Source: Streptomyces roseirectus (GTDB taxonomy: Bacteria > Actinomycetota > Actinomycetes > Streptomycetales > Streptomycetaceae). Taken from it: DNA of 64,000 bases. A model generated the notes under the pieces. It had not been told where the DNA came from and did no database searches. It saw only the letters and a list, made by a program, of their open reading frames with translations. The translations under genes and the position numbers were made by a program. Location: positions 8,544,001 through 8,608,000 of the forward strand of contig NZ_CP060828.1 of assembly GCF_014489635.1 (NCBI RefSeq). Reading direction: 5' to 3'. Shown piece by piece: positions 16,806 through 24,830 of the stretch (position 1 is its first letter; the number at the start of each line of letters is the position of its first letter).

Positions 16806-17434
16806 TGGCCGCGCGCATCGAACGCCTCGTCACCTCAGGGCAGTTCACGCTCGACGGCGGCACCTGGGACGTCGACAACAACGTCTGGATCGTCGGCGAC
16901 GACCACGAGGTCATCGTCATCGACGCCGCCCACGACGCCGAGGCCATCGCCCGTGCCGTGGGCGACCGGCGGCTCGCGGCGATCGTCTGCACCCACGCCC
17001 ACAACGACCACGTGAACGCGGCCCCCGCGCTCGCCGAGGCGACCGGCGCCCGGATCTGGCTGCACCCCGACGACCTGCCCCTGTGGCAGCTCACCCACCC
17101 CGGCACCGACCCCGACGAACACCTCGCCGACGGCCAGGTCATCGAGGCCGTCGGCGCGGACCTGCGCGTCATCCACACCCCGGGGCACGCGCCGGGCGCC
17201 GTCTGCCTCTACGACCCCGCGCTGGGCGCCGTCTTCACCGGCGACACCCTGTTCGCGGGCGGCCCCGGGGCCACGGGACGCTCCTACAGCCACTTTCCGA
17301 CGATCATCGACTCGATCCGCGACCGCCTCCTCACGCTCCCGCCCGGGACACGGGTGCTGACCGGGCACGGGGACGAGACGACGATCGGGGCGGAGGCGCC
17401 GCAGCTCCAGGAGTGGATCGCGCGGGGCCACTGA
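16805..17434 (+). CDS. Metallo-beta-lactamase-fold hydrolase paired with mscR
   Basis: A 209-residue MBL-fold enzyme. The metal motif THAHNDH holds H64, H66, D68 and H69; further ligands are in HTPGHAPG, FTGDTLF and LTGHGDE, as in glyoxalase-II-like thioesterases. The start ATG overlaps the mscR stop by one base, so the two are translated together. The likely role is hydrolysis of an acyl-mycothiol such as S-formylmycothiol, or a related thioester, completing formaldehyde detoxification; the fold and metal site are seen, the substrate is inferred from context. Confidence 0.9.
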   Translation: MAARIERLVTSGQFTLDGGTWDVDNNVWIVGDDHEVIVIDAAHDAEAIARAVGDRRLAAIVCTHAHNDHVNAAPALAEATGARIWLHPDDLPLWQLTHPGTDPDEHLADGQVIEAVGADLRVIHTPGHAPGAVCLYDPALGAVFTGDTLFAGGPGATGRSYSHFPTIIDSIRDRLLTLPPGTRVLTGHGDETTIGAEAPQLQEWIARGH

Positions 17435-17479
17435 GAAAGTCTCCGGCAAATCCGAGACCCGCCGGAAAAGGCGACAGAA

Positions 17480-17534
17480 GGTGTCCGGCTTCCCCGTGAT
17501 CATCGACGTCATGAAGAACACGAAGCCGGACACC
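17480..17534. repeat. 13-bp perfect inverted repeat flanking the SDR start codon
   Basis: GGTGTCCGGCTTC (17480-17492) and GAAGCCGGACACC (17522-17534) are perfect reverse complements separated by 29 nt. The probable ATG of the SDR (17511) is in the loop and the alternative GTG (17481) is in the left arm. In RNA this is a stable stem-loop presenting the start codon in the loop; in DNA it could be an operator. Confidence 0.65.
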
Positions 17535-18458
17535 CCCCTGCACACCGCCCCGGACCTGCGCGGCAAGGTCGCCCTCGTCGCCGGGGCGACCCGAGGCGCG
17601 GGACGCGGCATCGCCGTCGAACTGGGCGCGGCCGGCGCCACCGTCTACGTCACCGGACGCAGCACCCGCGCCCAGCGCTCCGAGTACGACCGCCCCGAGA
17701 CCATCGAGGACACCGCCGACCTCGTCACCGAGGCGGGCGGCACGGGCATCGCCGTCCCCACCGACCACCTGGACCCGGCGCAGGTGAAGACGCTCGTCGA
17801 ACGCATCGACAAGGAACAGGGCCGACTGGACGTCCTCGTCAACGACATCTGGGGCGCCGAGAACCTGGTCGAGTGGGACACCCCGGTGTGGGAGCACGAC
17901 CTCGACAAGGGACTGCGCGTCCTGCGGCTCGCGGTCGACACGCACGCCATCACCTCCCGCCACGCCCTGCCCCTGCTGCTGCGCCACCCCGGCGGGCTCG
18001 TCGTCGAGACGACCGACGGCACCGACGAGTACAACCGGGCGAACTACCGCGTGAACTACTACTACGACCTCGCCAAGACGGCCGTCCTGCGCATGGGCTT
18101 CGCGCTCGGCCACGAACTCGCCCCGCACGGCGCCACCGCCGTCGTCGTCACCCCGGGCTGGCTGCGCTCGGAACTCATGCTGGAGCACTACGGGGTCACC
18201 GAGGACACCTGGCGCGACGCCCTGGAGAAGGTCCCGCACTTCGCGATCTCCGAGACGCCCCGCTACGTCGGCCGCGCGGTCGCCGCCCTCGCCGCCGACC
18301 CGGACGTCGCCCGCCACAACGGGAAGTCGCTGTCCAGCGGGGGCCTGGCCCAGGTGTACGGGTTCACGGACCTGGACGGGAGCCGGCCCGACGCCTGGCG
18401 GTACATCGTGGAGGTGCAGGACGCGGGGCGGCCCGCGGACGTGACCGGCTATCGCTGA
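17511..18458 (+). CDS. Short-chain dehydrogenase/reductase (SDR)
   Basis: About 315 residues from the ATG at 17511 (an in-frame GTG at 17481 would add ten). The Rossmann fold starts GKVALVAGATRGAGRGIAVELG with the TGxxxGxG-type loop, followed by VYVTGRST and VLVNDIWGAEN (NNAG-equivalent). The catalytic Tyr-x3-Lys is probably the YYDLAK stretch (YNRANYRVNYYYDLAKTAV region), in which Y and K are spaced as in the family. Substrate unknown; such longer SDRs are annotated only as oxidoreductases. No strong ribosome binding site precedes either start, and the hairpin described at 17480-17534 encloses both. Confidence 0.83.
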   Translation: MKNTKPDTPLHTAPDLRGKVALVAGATRGAGRGIAVELGAAGATVYVTGRSTRAQRSEYDRPETIEDTADLVTEAGGTGIAVPTDHLDPAQVKTLVERIDKEQGRLDVLVNDIWGAENLVEWDTPVWEHDLDKGLRVLRLAVDTHAITSRHALPLLLRHPGGLVVETTDGTDEYNRANYRVNYYYDLAKTAVLRMGFALGHELAPHGATAVVVTPGWLRSELMLEHYGVTEDTWRDALEKVPHFAISETPRYVGRAVAALAADPDVARHNGKSLSSGGLAQVYGFTDLDGSRPDAWRYIVEVQDAGRPADVTGYR

Positions 18459-18529
18459 AGCGGCGCTCAACAGTCGGTCGAGATCTTTTCACTTGTCCCG
18501 ACCGGGGGCCGTACGCCACCGTTGACCAG

Positions 18530-19786
18530 GTGCGATCCACCGAATCCCCCTGGCACGGGCGGGACTTCCGCGCCCTGTTCGCGGCCTCCGCGCTCAGCCA
18601 GTTCGCGACCAACGTCAGCTATGTCGCCGTCCCGCTGATCGCGGTCTCCGCGCTCGACGCGGGGCCGGGCCAGGCCGGCGCGCTGGCCACGCTCTCCACG
18701 GTCGCGTTCCTGCTGATCGGGCTGCCCGCCGGAGCCTGGGTGGACCGGATGCGCCAGCGCGGGGTGCTGATCTGCGCCGACCTGGCCCGCGGGTCGCTCC
18801 TCGCGTCCGTCCCGCTCGCCTGGTGGCTGGACGCGCTCACCCTCGGCCACCTCTACGCGGTCGTCCTCCTCAACGGCTGCGCGACCGTGTTCTTCGACGT
18901 CGGTTCCCAGAGCGCCCTGCCCAAGCTCGTCGGGCGGGGCGCTCTGGTGCGGGCCAACGCGGCCGTCGTCAGCCTCCAGGCCGTCGCCAACATCGCCGGG
19001 CGCGGTCTCGGCGGCGGCCTCGTCCAGCTCCTCACGGCCCCGGTGGCGATCCTCTGCGCGGCCGTCGGCCATCTGGCGTCCGCGCTGGGTCTGACGGCGG
19101 TACGGGCCACCGAACGGCCGCCCTCGGCACCGGGGTTGGGGGCCCAGATAGCGGAGGGCGTCCGCCATGTCGCCGGGGACCGGGAACTGCGTGCCCTCGC
19201 CGCCACCGCCGCGCTCTCCAACCTCGGCTCGCAGCTCGTCAACACCATGCTGCCGATCCTCTTCGTACGGGAACTCGGGCTGTCCGCCGGGGCGTTGGGC
19301 CTGTACTGGGCGGCCGGCGGGGTCGGGCTGCTGCTCGGCGCGCGCTGCGCCCCGCCGCTCGCCGCGCGGTTCGGGCACGGCCGGGTGCTCGGCCTCGCCG
19401 GCGCCGCCCTGGCCCCGGCGGCGCTGCTCGTCCCGCTGATCGGCGCGGCGCCGTGGCTGTGGGTCGCGGCCGGGGGCTGGGTGCTCGCGATGTTCAAGAT
19501 CGGGGTGGACAACGTCCTCGGCGTGAGCCTGCGCCAGCACAAGACGCCGGACGCGCTGCTGGGCCGGATGAACGCCACGTTCCGCTGTCTGCTCACCGGC
19601 GCCCTCGCCGTGGGCGCCGCGCTCTCCGGGCTCCTCGGCGAACTCGTCGGCGTCCGGCCCACGCTGTGGGCGGGCGGGGCCGTGCTGGCGACGGCGTTCG
19701 TGCCGGTGCTGCTGTCGCCGCTGCGGGGCAGGTGGACGCTCGTGGCCGGGGAGGAGGCGCGCGAGCCCGCCGCCGGACGCCCTTGA
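18530..19786 (+). CDS. MFS transporter (EntS-like, 12 helices)
   Basis: About 418 residues with 12 predicted membrane helices. Helix 1 follows SPWHGRDFRALFAASALSQ, and the family loop between helices 2 and 3 is GLPAGAWVDRMRQRGVL, a pattern seen in the EntS/MFS_3 group often annotated as drug or macrolide exporters. C-terminal features include LRQHKTPDALLGRMNATFR, also typical. The start is uncertain: GTG at 18530 gives the best alignment with family N-termini but has no clear ribosome binding site. The region before it, 18459-18529, contains the inverted hexamers CGGTCG/CGACCG. Confidence 0.83.
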   Translation: MRSTESPWHGRDFRALFAASALSQFATNVSYVAVPLIAVSALDAGPGQAGALATLSTVAFLLIGLPAGAWVDRMRQRGVLICADLARGSLLASVPLAWWLDALTLGHLYAVVLLNGCATVFFDVGSQSALPKLVGRGALVRANAAVVSLQAVANIAGRGLGGGLVQLLTAPVAILCAAVGHLASALGLTAVRATERPPSAPGLGAQIAEGVRHVAGDRELRALAATAALSNLGSQLVNTMLPILFVRELGLSAGALGLYWAAGGVGLLLGARCAPPLAARFGHGRVLGLAGAALAPAALLVPLIGAAPWLWVAAGGWVLAMFKIGVDNVLGVSLRQHKTPDALLGRMNATFRCLLTGALAVGAALSGLLGELVGVRPTLWAGGAVLATAFVPVLLSPLRGRWTLVAGEEAREPAAGRP

Positions 19787-19919
19787 CCGTCACGGGACTG
19801 AGGGATTTTTCACCGTTCTGTCACAGGGCCATGTGGGGTACAACCGAGGTGTCCGCCGGAAGGTCTAGGCAGGCGAAGGGTTCAGGCAGGCGAGGGAACA
19901 TCCCGAAGGAGGAGCGGTC

Positions 19920-20615
19920 GTGGGGGACATACGCAGACGAGCGGCGGTAGTGGCCGGTGTCACGGCACTGGTGGCGCCGCTCACCATCGCCCTGGGGGCC
20001 GGGACGGCGCAGGCGGCGAGCTGTACGATGTCGGCGGGGCCGTACCAGAAGAAGGTGGAGAAGTTCCTGGGCCGCCCCGTGGACGGCAAGCAGTCCAGCG
20101 CGGACTGCAAGGCGATCCGGGCGTTCCAGACCAAGCACGGCATCACCCCGAACATCGGCTACGCCGGGTCCGTCACCTGGGGGGTGATGGATCTCATGAA
20201 CAAGCAGAAGGCCGTGGGGAAGAACCCCAACAAGGACGGCAAGTGCCCGACGAACAAGGGCCGGATCGCCTGTGTGAACCTGACGCTCCAGCTCAGCTGG
20301 ATCCAGGACGGCAAGAAGCTCGTGTACGGGCCGGTCCCGGTGCGCACCGGACGCGACGGCTTCGAGACGCGTACGGGGCTCAAGAAGATCTACTGGCGCA
20401 ACATCGACCACGTGTCGTCGATCTACCACGTGCCCATGCCCTACAGCCAGTTCTTCGACGGCGGCCAGGCGTTCCACTCCGTCGGCATCAGCGTGTGGAA
20501 CCCGCCGGGCTCGCACGGCTGCACCAACATGACGACCAAGGACGCGAAGAAGTACTGGTCGCTGCTGAAGAACGGTGACGACGTGTTCGTCTACGGGCGC
20601 AAGCCCGGCACCTGA
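19920..20615 (+). CDS. Secreted L,D-transpeptidase (YkuD domain) with peptidoglycan-binding-like N-terminus
   Basis: A 231-residue exported enzyme. The signal peptide (MGDIRRRAAVVAGVTALVAP, cleavage probably after AQAAS near residue 34) is followed by a small module with AIRAFQTKHGITPNIGYAG that resembles a peptidoglycan-binding repeat, and then a YkuD catalytic domain. The active site is H186 in AFHSVGIS and C201 in GSHGCTNM, the conserved HGC pattern. It should form 3-3 cross-links in the wall from outside the membrane. GGAGG at about 19907-19912 supports the GTG start. Downstream a C-rich, T-tract sequence at 20620-20630 may help termination. Confidence 0.9.
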   Translation: MGDIRRRAAVVAGVTALVAPLTIALGAGTAQAASCTMSAGPYQKKVEKFLGRPVDGKQSSADCKAIRAFQTKHGITPNIGYAGSVTWGVMDLMNKQKAVGKNPNKDGKCPTNKGRIACVNLTLQLSWIQDGKKLVYGPVPVRTGRDGFETRTGLKKIYWRNIDHVSSIYHVPMPYSQFFDGGQAFHSVGISVWNPPGSHGCTNMTTKDAKKYWSLLKNGDDVFVYGRKPGT

Positions 20616-20714
20616 CCGCCCTTTTTGTTCCGGGCAGTTGACGTGATCAGTAACACGGTCCGATATGCCCGGAATGAAACCTATTAACTCACGCGGCCTT
20701 CACCCCTGGCGCCG

Positions 20715-20720
20715 TAAGAT
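20715..20720 (+). promoter_or_regulatory. -10 element for a probably leaderless transcript
   Basis: TAAGAT lies seven bases before the ATG at 20728. This is the spacing seen at leaderless genes of actinobacteria, where transcription starts at the A of ATG. No ribosome binding site is present upstream. A -35 is not clear. Confidence 0.5.
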
Positions 20721-20727
20721 TCACACC

Positions 20728-20901
20728 ATGTCCATCACTGTTGAACCCCTTACCGAGCGATCGGCCGCGGAGGTCAACGAGGAGATCCGGGCCCTGTGGC
20801 TGCGGTCGGGCGGGATTCTGCGCGGTGACCAGCGCGAGGAGTACCAGCGGCTGGTGACGGAGTGGGCCGCCGTGTCCCACCAGACCGCCGGAGCGGCCTG
20901 A
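20728..20901 (+). CDS. Small conserved-looking hypothetical protein (57 residues)
   Basis: A 57-residue acidic, helical protein (MSITVEPLTERSAAEVNEE, then IRALWLRSGGILRGDQREEY and a tail ending HQTAGAA). It has no signal peptide or cysteines. Codon use is strongly GC3 and the gene ends 23 nt before a strong terminator, both supporting reality. The frame extends upstream to 20665, but the TAAGAT hexamer seven bases before 20728 argues that this ATG is the start of a leaderless message. The sequence has the look of the short regulatory-partner proteins common in streptomycetes, but no function is recognised. Confidence 0.7.
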   Translation: MSITVEPLTERSAAEVNEEIRALWLRSGGILRGDQREEYQRLVTEWAAVSHQTAGAA

Positions 20902-20924
20902 CTCCCCGCCTCCCCTTCTTTTCC

Positions 20925-20949
20925 GGGCACCCACCCTCGGTGGGTGCCC
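20925..20949. terminator. Strong bidirectional terminator
   Basis: GGGCACCCACC (20925-20935) and GGTGGGTGCCC (20939-20949) form a perfect 11-bp stem with a 3-nt loop, followed on the plus strand by TTCTCT and preceded by a pyrimidine run. It lies between the convergent 57-residue gene and the S1 protease gene. Confidence 0.85.
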
Positions 20950-20970
20950 TTCTCTGTCACCAGAAGGGGC

Positions 20971-22341
20971 TCAGCCCCACGTCGCCGAGTAGTACCGCTG
21001 GTACGCCTTGCGGTCGCGCTCCTCGCGCAGATACCGGGTCATGAGCAGCGCGCCCATGCTCGCCGCGATGACCAGCAGGCCGGGGCCGATCGTCAGCGGG
21101 TCGGTCAGCCGGCCGGCGAGCGAGGTGCCGATGCCGCCCACCGGAGCCGTCGAGCCCGGCGCCGCCGAACCCGGGGCGATCGCCGCCTGTGTCGGAGTCG
21201 AGCTGGGCGCCGGCTGGTTCTGCCGCGTGCCGTCCGCCCGCGCCGCCACGATCAGCTTCAGCTTCGTCTGGGTCAGCGCCGTCGACACCGGCTGGAAGAA
21301 CGTCGTCCCGCCCGACGTGCAGTCACCGCTGCCGCCCGAGGTGACGCCGAGCGCGATGCCCTCGGAGAACATCGGGCCGCCGCTGTCGCCGGGTTCGGCG
21401 CACACGTTCGTCTCGATCAGACCGGTGACCGTGCCCTCCGGGTAGTTGACCGTCGAGTTCAGCGCGGTGACCTGGCCGTCGCGCAGCCCCGTCGTGCTGC
21501 CGCTGCGGAACACCCGCTGGCCGACGACCGGATCGCCGAAACCGGTGATCCGGACGCCGTTGCCGTTGCCGATCGCGACGATGTCGGCGCCCTCGCCCGC
21601 CTTGCCGCCCGCGTACTGGATCACGGAGTAGTCGCCGCCGGGGAACGACGAGTCGACGGTCTGCCCGACCTGCTGCGACGCCTGGCCGTTCGCGAACCAG
21701 ACCGACCCGTTGGGCCCGCAGTGACCGGCGGTGAGGATGAAGTCCTGCTGGCCGTTGGTGACGTTGAACCCCGCCGAACACCGGCCGCTCGTCGACAGGA
21801 TGGGCAGCGCGCCGTTGATCCGGGTGGTGAACTCGCCCTTGGTGCGCTCCATTTGCACGAAGCCGCCGATGCCGGAGGCGAGCTTCGTCATGCGTGACCA
21901 GTCGTCCGCCGAGACCGTGCTGTCCGCCTGGACGACGACCTTGTTGGTGCGGTAGTCCACCGACCAGGCGGTGCCGGGGACGCGGGGAGCGTCCTTCAAC
22001 GTCGCGGTGGCCGCCTTGAGTTCGTTCATGCTGTGGCCGACCATCTTCGGCTCGGCGCCCGCTTTGCGGACCTCGGCCGCCGCCGCGTCGTCGGTCACCG
22101 CGACCACCGGCCTGCCGTCCGCGCCGATCCAGCTGCCCGCCGTCCGCGCGGTGCCCAGCCGCTTCGTCAGCTCGGTGCCCGTCTGGCCCGCCGTGTCGGC
22201 CGAACTGCGCACCAGCGACGACGAGTTCGGCGTCTCGCTCGCCATCGCGGCCTGGGTGACCATGGCGCCGCCCAGGAGGAGTCCGCCGACGGCCGCCAGC
22301 CGTGTCACTCGCCGGACGGTGCGTCGTCGTACGTGCCTCAT
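20971..22341 (-). CDS. S1-family serine protease (streptogrisin-like) with C-terminal membrane anchor
   Basis: A 456-residue preproprotease. A signal peptide (about residues 1-35) is followed by a pro-region (about 36-175, containing APRVPGTAWSVDYRTNKVVV, a typical streptogrisin pro-domain strand) and a chymotrypsin-fold domain with H207 (LTAGHCG), D237 (GGDYSV) and S320 (EPGDSGGP); C188/C208 and C314/C341 are placed for disulfides. After it come a Pro/Ser/Ala-rich linker (about 375-400), one hydrophobic helix (about 418-436) and a charged tail RYLREERDRK, so unlike classical secreted streptogrisins this enzyme should stay on the cell surface. GGGAG precedes the ATG at 22341. Confidence 0.9.
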   Translation of the reverse strand: MRHVRRRTVRRVTRLAAVGGLLLGGAMVTQAAMASETPNSSSLVRSSADTAGQTGTELTKRLGTARTAGSWIGADGRPVVAVTDDAAAAEVRKAGAEPKMVGHSMNELKAATATLKDAPRVPGTAWSVDYRTNKVVVQADSTVSADDWSRMTKLASGIGGFVQMERTKGEFTTRINGALPILSTSGRCSAGFNVTNGQQDFILTAGHCGPNGSVWFANGQASQQVGQTVDSSFPGGDYSVIQYAGGKAGEGADIVAIGNGNGVRITGFGDPVVGQRVFRSGSTTGLRDGQVTALNSTVNYPEGTVTGLIETNVCAEPGDSGGPMFSEGIALGVTSGGSGDCTSGGTTFFQPVSTALTQTKLKLIVAARADGTRQNQPAPSSTPTQAAIAPGSAAPGSTAPVGGIGTSLAGRLTDPLTIGPGLLVIAASMGALLMTRYLREERDRKAYQRYYSATWG

Positions 22342-22441
22342 GAATGGCTCCCGAACCCGAACACGCGACGCGTGCGCCGCGGGGCGCCGTGGTCGTGGAG
22401 CGCCCACTGTTCATACGGGCGGAGGCGTACGGGTGTTCACC

Positions 22442-23332
22442 TCAAGTGATCGCGTTCTTCAGCGCGTTGCCTTCGAGGTACGGGCGCAGCAGCTCGCCGA
22501 GCACCGGGTCGCCGGCGCCGGTGAGCGCGTCCCCGGCGATCTTCCTGGCGATCCCCGCGAGGAAGTCCGCGAGCTGCACGCGAGGCTCGTGCCGCGCCTG
22601 CACGAGCCGCATCCCGGCCAGCTCGACGCCCCTCGCGCCGGCCCGCTCCCGGATCCACGCGATCCGCGCCGGCGACAGCAGCGTCTGCCGGTCGTGCACG
22701 AGGTGCACGGGGACGCCGGGGGCCGACCAGTGGGCGGCGGTGGCGACGACGGTCGGGAAGAGGGGGTCCAGGACGGGGATCAGGGTGGGTATCGCGGCGC
22801 GGTAGGCGTGGGCCCGTTCCCGGCCCTGTGCGAGCCGCGCGAGGGCATCGCCGGATTCGCCGTCGGAAACGGCCTGGCGCAGTGCGTCGAGGGCGTCGAG
22901 GAATTCCCGGACGAGGGTCGCGGAATCGACGTCGGCCCGCACCCGCAGCAGCCGGTTGGCGGCCCGGAGAAAAACACCCCAGGGCTGTGCCCCGGCCTTT
23001 TCCCGCAGCAGTGCCTCGGCGTCGGACAGATCCCCGCCCAGCACCTCCACCACCCGCCCCACCAGGAACGACTCCTTGTGCACCAGCTCCACATGAGCCC
23101 GCCCGCACAGCGCCCCGAGCAGCCATTCCAGCACCGCCCGGTGTTTCTCCCGCAGCAGATGGTTCGCCTTGTACTCCGTGGCGGGCGACCGAATCCGCGC
23201 CCTGATCTCCACGAGATGTGCCGCCGCGATGTCCACCGGGAGATCCACGCTCGCGTGAGCGAAGAACAACGTGTTTCCCCCGACCAGGTTCTCCCCGTCG
23301 GCCCCGGACTCGTCACACGCGATCTCGACCAC
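22442..23332 (-). CDS. DUF3800-like (RNase H-fold) protein
   Basis: A 296-residue protein from the GTG at 23332, behind GGATGGGGG. It opens VVEIACDESGADGEN, the D-E-S-G strand typical of DUF3800, and later has VPVHLVHDRQTLLSP and a C-terminal HEPRVQLADFLAGIARK, the conserved acidic/Q-x-A-D-x region of the family. DUF3800 proteins are predicted to adopt an RNase H-like fold with metal-binding acidic residues; many occur in mobile or defence contexts, but this copy sits between a protease and a sugar operon. The biochemical role is unknown. It is divergent from the glucarate importer. Confidence 0.72.
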   Translation of the reverse strand: MVEIACDESGADGENLVGGNTLFFAHASVDLPVDIAAAHLVEIRARIRSPATEYKANHLLREKHRAVLEWLLGALCGRAHVELVHKESFLVGRVVEVLGGDLSDAEALLREKAGAQPWGVFLRAANRLLRVRADVDSATLVREFLDALDALRQAVSDGESGDALARLAQGRERAHAYRAAIPTLIPVLDPLFPTVVATAAHWSAPGVPVHLVHDRQTLLSPARIAWIRERAGARGVELAGMRLVQARHEPRVQLADFLAGIARKIAGDALTGAGDPVLGELLRPYLEGNALKNAIT

Positions 23333-23407
23333 GCCCCCATCCTGCTCCGGCGGAGGAGCCCGAACCAGGGATTTAAGGGAGGCGCGGCGCGGCCGCAACC
23401 TCCCGGT

Positions 23408-23421
23408 CATGTCTTGACATG
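23408..23421. promoter_or_regulatory. Palindromic operator candidate overlapping the -35
   Basis: CATGTC-TT-GACATG is a perfect 6+2+6 palindrome that contains the -35 hexamer TTGACA of the glucarate operon promoter. A dimeric regulator bound here would compete with RNA polymerase. No regulator gene is adjacent, so the factor is unknown. Confidence 0.55.
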
Positions 23422-23443
23422 TGGCCGAAACCATCCATAGCTT
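23414..23443 (+). promoter_or_regulatory. Near-consensus promoter of the glucarate operon
   Basis: TTGACA (23414-23419), 18-nt spacer, TAGCTT (23438-23443). Both hexamers fit the vegetative sigma (HrdB) pattern. The predicted start is near 23450, about 50 nt before the lipoprotein gene. It is among the best promoter matches I saw in the window. Confidence 0.75.
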
Positions 23444-23461
23444 GAGCCCCTAATTTAGATT

Positions 23462-23478
23462 CGTGAAGAGAGTTCACG
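23462..23478. promoter_or_regulatory. Second inverted repeat in the glucarate leader
   Basis: CGTGAA-GAGAG-TTCACG is a perfect 6+5+6 inverted repeat about 12 nt after the predicted transcription start. It may be a roadblock operator or fold into a small leader hairpin. Confidence 0.45.
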
Positions 23479-23498
23479 GATATGAACGGAGAGTGCCC

Positions 23499-24830
23499 AT
23501 GGTGGATCGCCGGCGAAGTCGTCGCCTCGCCGCCGGCCTCGGTGCCGCAGCGCTGATGTTCGGGGTGTCCGCGTGCGGCGGCTCGGGCAGCGGGGGCAGC
23601 AGCGACCCCGACACGCTGGAAGTCTGGACACGCAGCGACCCCGAGTCCGCGCTCACCTACGACAAGGTCTTCGCCGCGTTCACGAAACAGACCGGTATCA
23701 AGGTCCAGCACCGCCCGGTCGTCAACTTCGACCAGCAGCTCCAGGCCAGGGCGTCCACCAGGGACCTGCCCGACGTGATGATCAACGACGCCGCGCTGAT
23801 GGGCAGCTACCAGGCCCAGGGCCTGCTGAAGAAGATCGACCCCGCGTCGATCGCCGGACACGACCAGCTCGACGCCAAGACCTGGGCCACCACCGTCGGC
23901 CTCGACGGCGCCCACTACGGCATCCCCTACTCCCGCCAGGCGTTCACCCTCTTCATCCGCAAGGACTGGCGCCAGAAGCTCGGCCTGCCCGCCCCGAAGA
24001 CCTGGGCCGACCTGCTCACCCTGGCCAAGGCGTTCGCGGCCGACGACCCCGACGGGGACGGAAAGAAGGACACCTACGGCATGGTCGTCCCGGGCAGCGC
24101 CCAGCGCGGCTACGTCGCCTGGTGGAGCGCGAGCTTCCTCTGGCAGGCCGGCGCCCGGATCATCGAGCCCACCAAGACCGGCGGCTACCGGCCGGCCATG
24201 GACTCCGACGCCGCCGTGAACGCCGTCACCTGGCTGAAGAAGACCTGGTTCTGCACGCCGGACAAGAACGTCGTCCAGCCCGGCGCCATCACCGCGATGA
24301 CCAGCAACGCCAGCAACTTCCAGGACGGAAACGCCGGGATGTACCTCACCGGCCCCTACAACATCTCCGCCTTCGACAAGTCGCTCGGCAAGGACAAGTT
24401 CGAGGTCGTCCAGGCCCCGGCGGGCCCCGCGGGCAACAGGGACGTCCTCGCCGAGGGCGAGAACATCTACTTCGGCGCCAAGACCGGCAAGACCGCGCAG
24501 GAGAAGGCGCTCGCCGCGTTCCTGATCTCCCCCCAGGGCCAGACGCTCGCCATGACCGGCGACCACCAGCCCGTCGTCCGCATCCCCGTCAACCACACCC
24601 TCGACGCGGCCAAGGTGCGCGACGACCCGCGCTGGAACGTCGTGCAGAACGCGTACCGGACCGCCTCGGTCGAGTTCCCGAACGCGCTTGACTGGGCGCC
24701 GTTGCGGCAGGACACCGCCGACGCGCTGAACTCGATCTTCACCTACTGCGGAGGCGACGTCCGCTCCAGCCTCAAGGAGCTGAACGACACCCTCGCCGGT
24801 GACCTCAAGGACCAGGACCTGCTGAAATGA
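23499..24830 (+). CDS. Sugar (probably aldarate) ABC transporter substrate-binding lipoprotein
   Basis: A 443-residue family-1 extracellular binding protein (UgpB/MalE-like). The lipoprotein signal ends GVSAC (lipobox cysteine near residue 26) before a Gly/Ser linker. The mature protein starts TLEVWTRSDPESALTYDKV and contains DLPDVMINDAALMGSYQAQG and GIPYSRQAFTLFIRKDW, all typical of carbohydrate-binding two-lobe proteins. The ATG at 23499 has GGAGAG 6-11 nt upstream; the GTG at 23463 would put a basic extension before the signal and lies in an inverted repeat. It heads a five-gene operon ending in gudD, so glucarate or galactarate is the likely ligand. Confidence 0.9.
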   Translation: MVDRRRSRRLAAGLGAAALMFGVSACGGSGSGGSSDPDTLEVWTRSDPESALTYDKVFAAFTKQTGIKVQHRPVVNFDQQLQARASTRDLPDVMINDAALMGSYQAQGLLKKIDPASIAGHDQLDAKTWATTVGLDGAHYGIPYSRQAFTLFIRKDWRQKLGLPAPKTWADLLTLAKAFAADDPDGDGKKDTYGMVVPGSAQRGYVAWWSASFLWQAGARIIEPTKTGGYRPAMDSDAAVNAVTWLKKTWFCTPDKNVVQPGAITAMTSNASNFQDGNAGMYLTGPYNISAFDKSLGKDKFEVVQAPAGPAGNRDVLAEGENIYFGAKTGKTAQEKALAAFLISPQGQTLAMTGDHQPVVRIPVNHTLDAAKVRDDPRWNVVQNAYRTASVEFPNALDWAPLRQDTADALNSIFTYCGGDVRSSLKELNDTLAGDLKDQDLLK

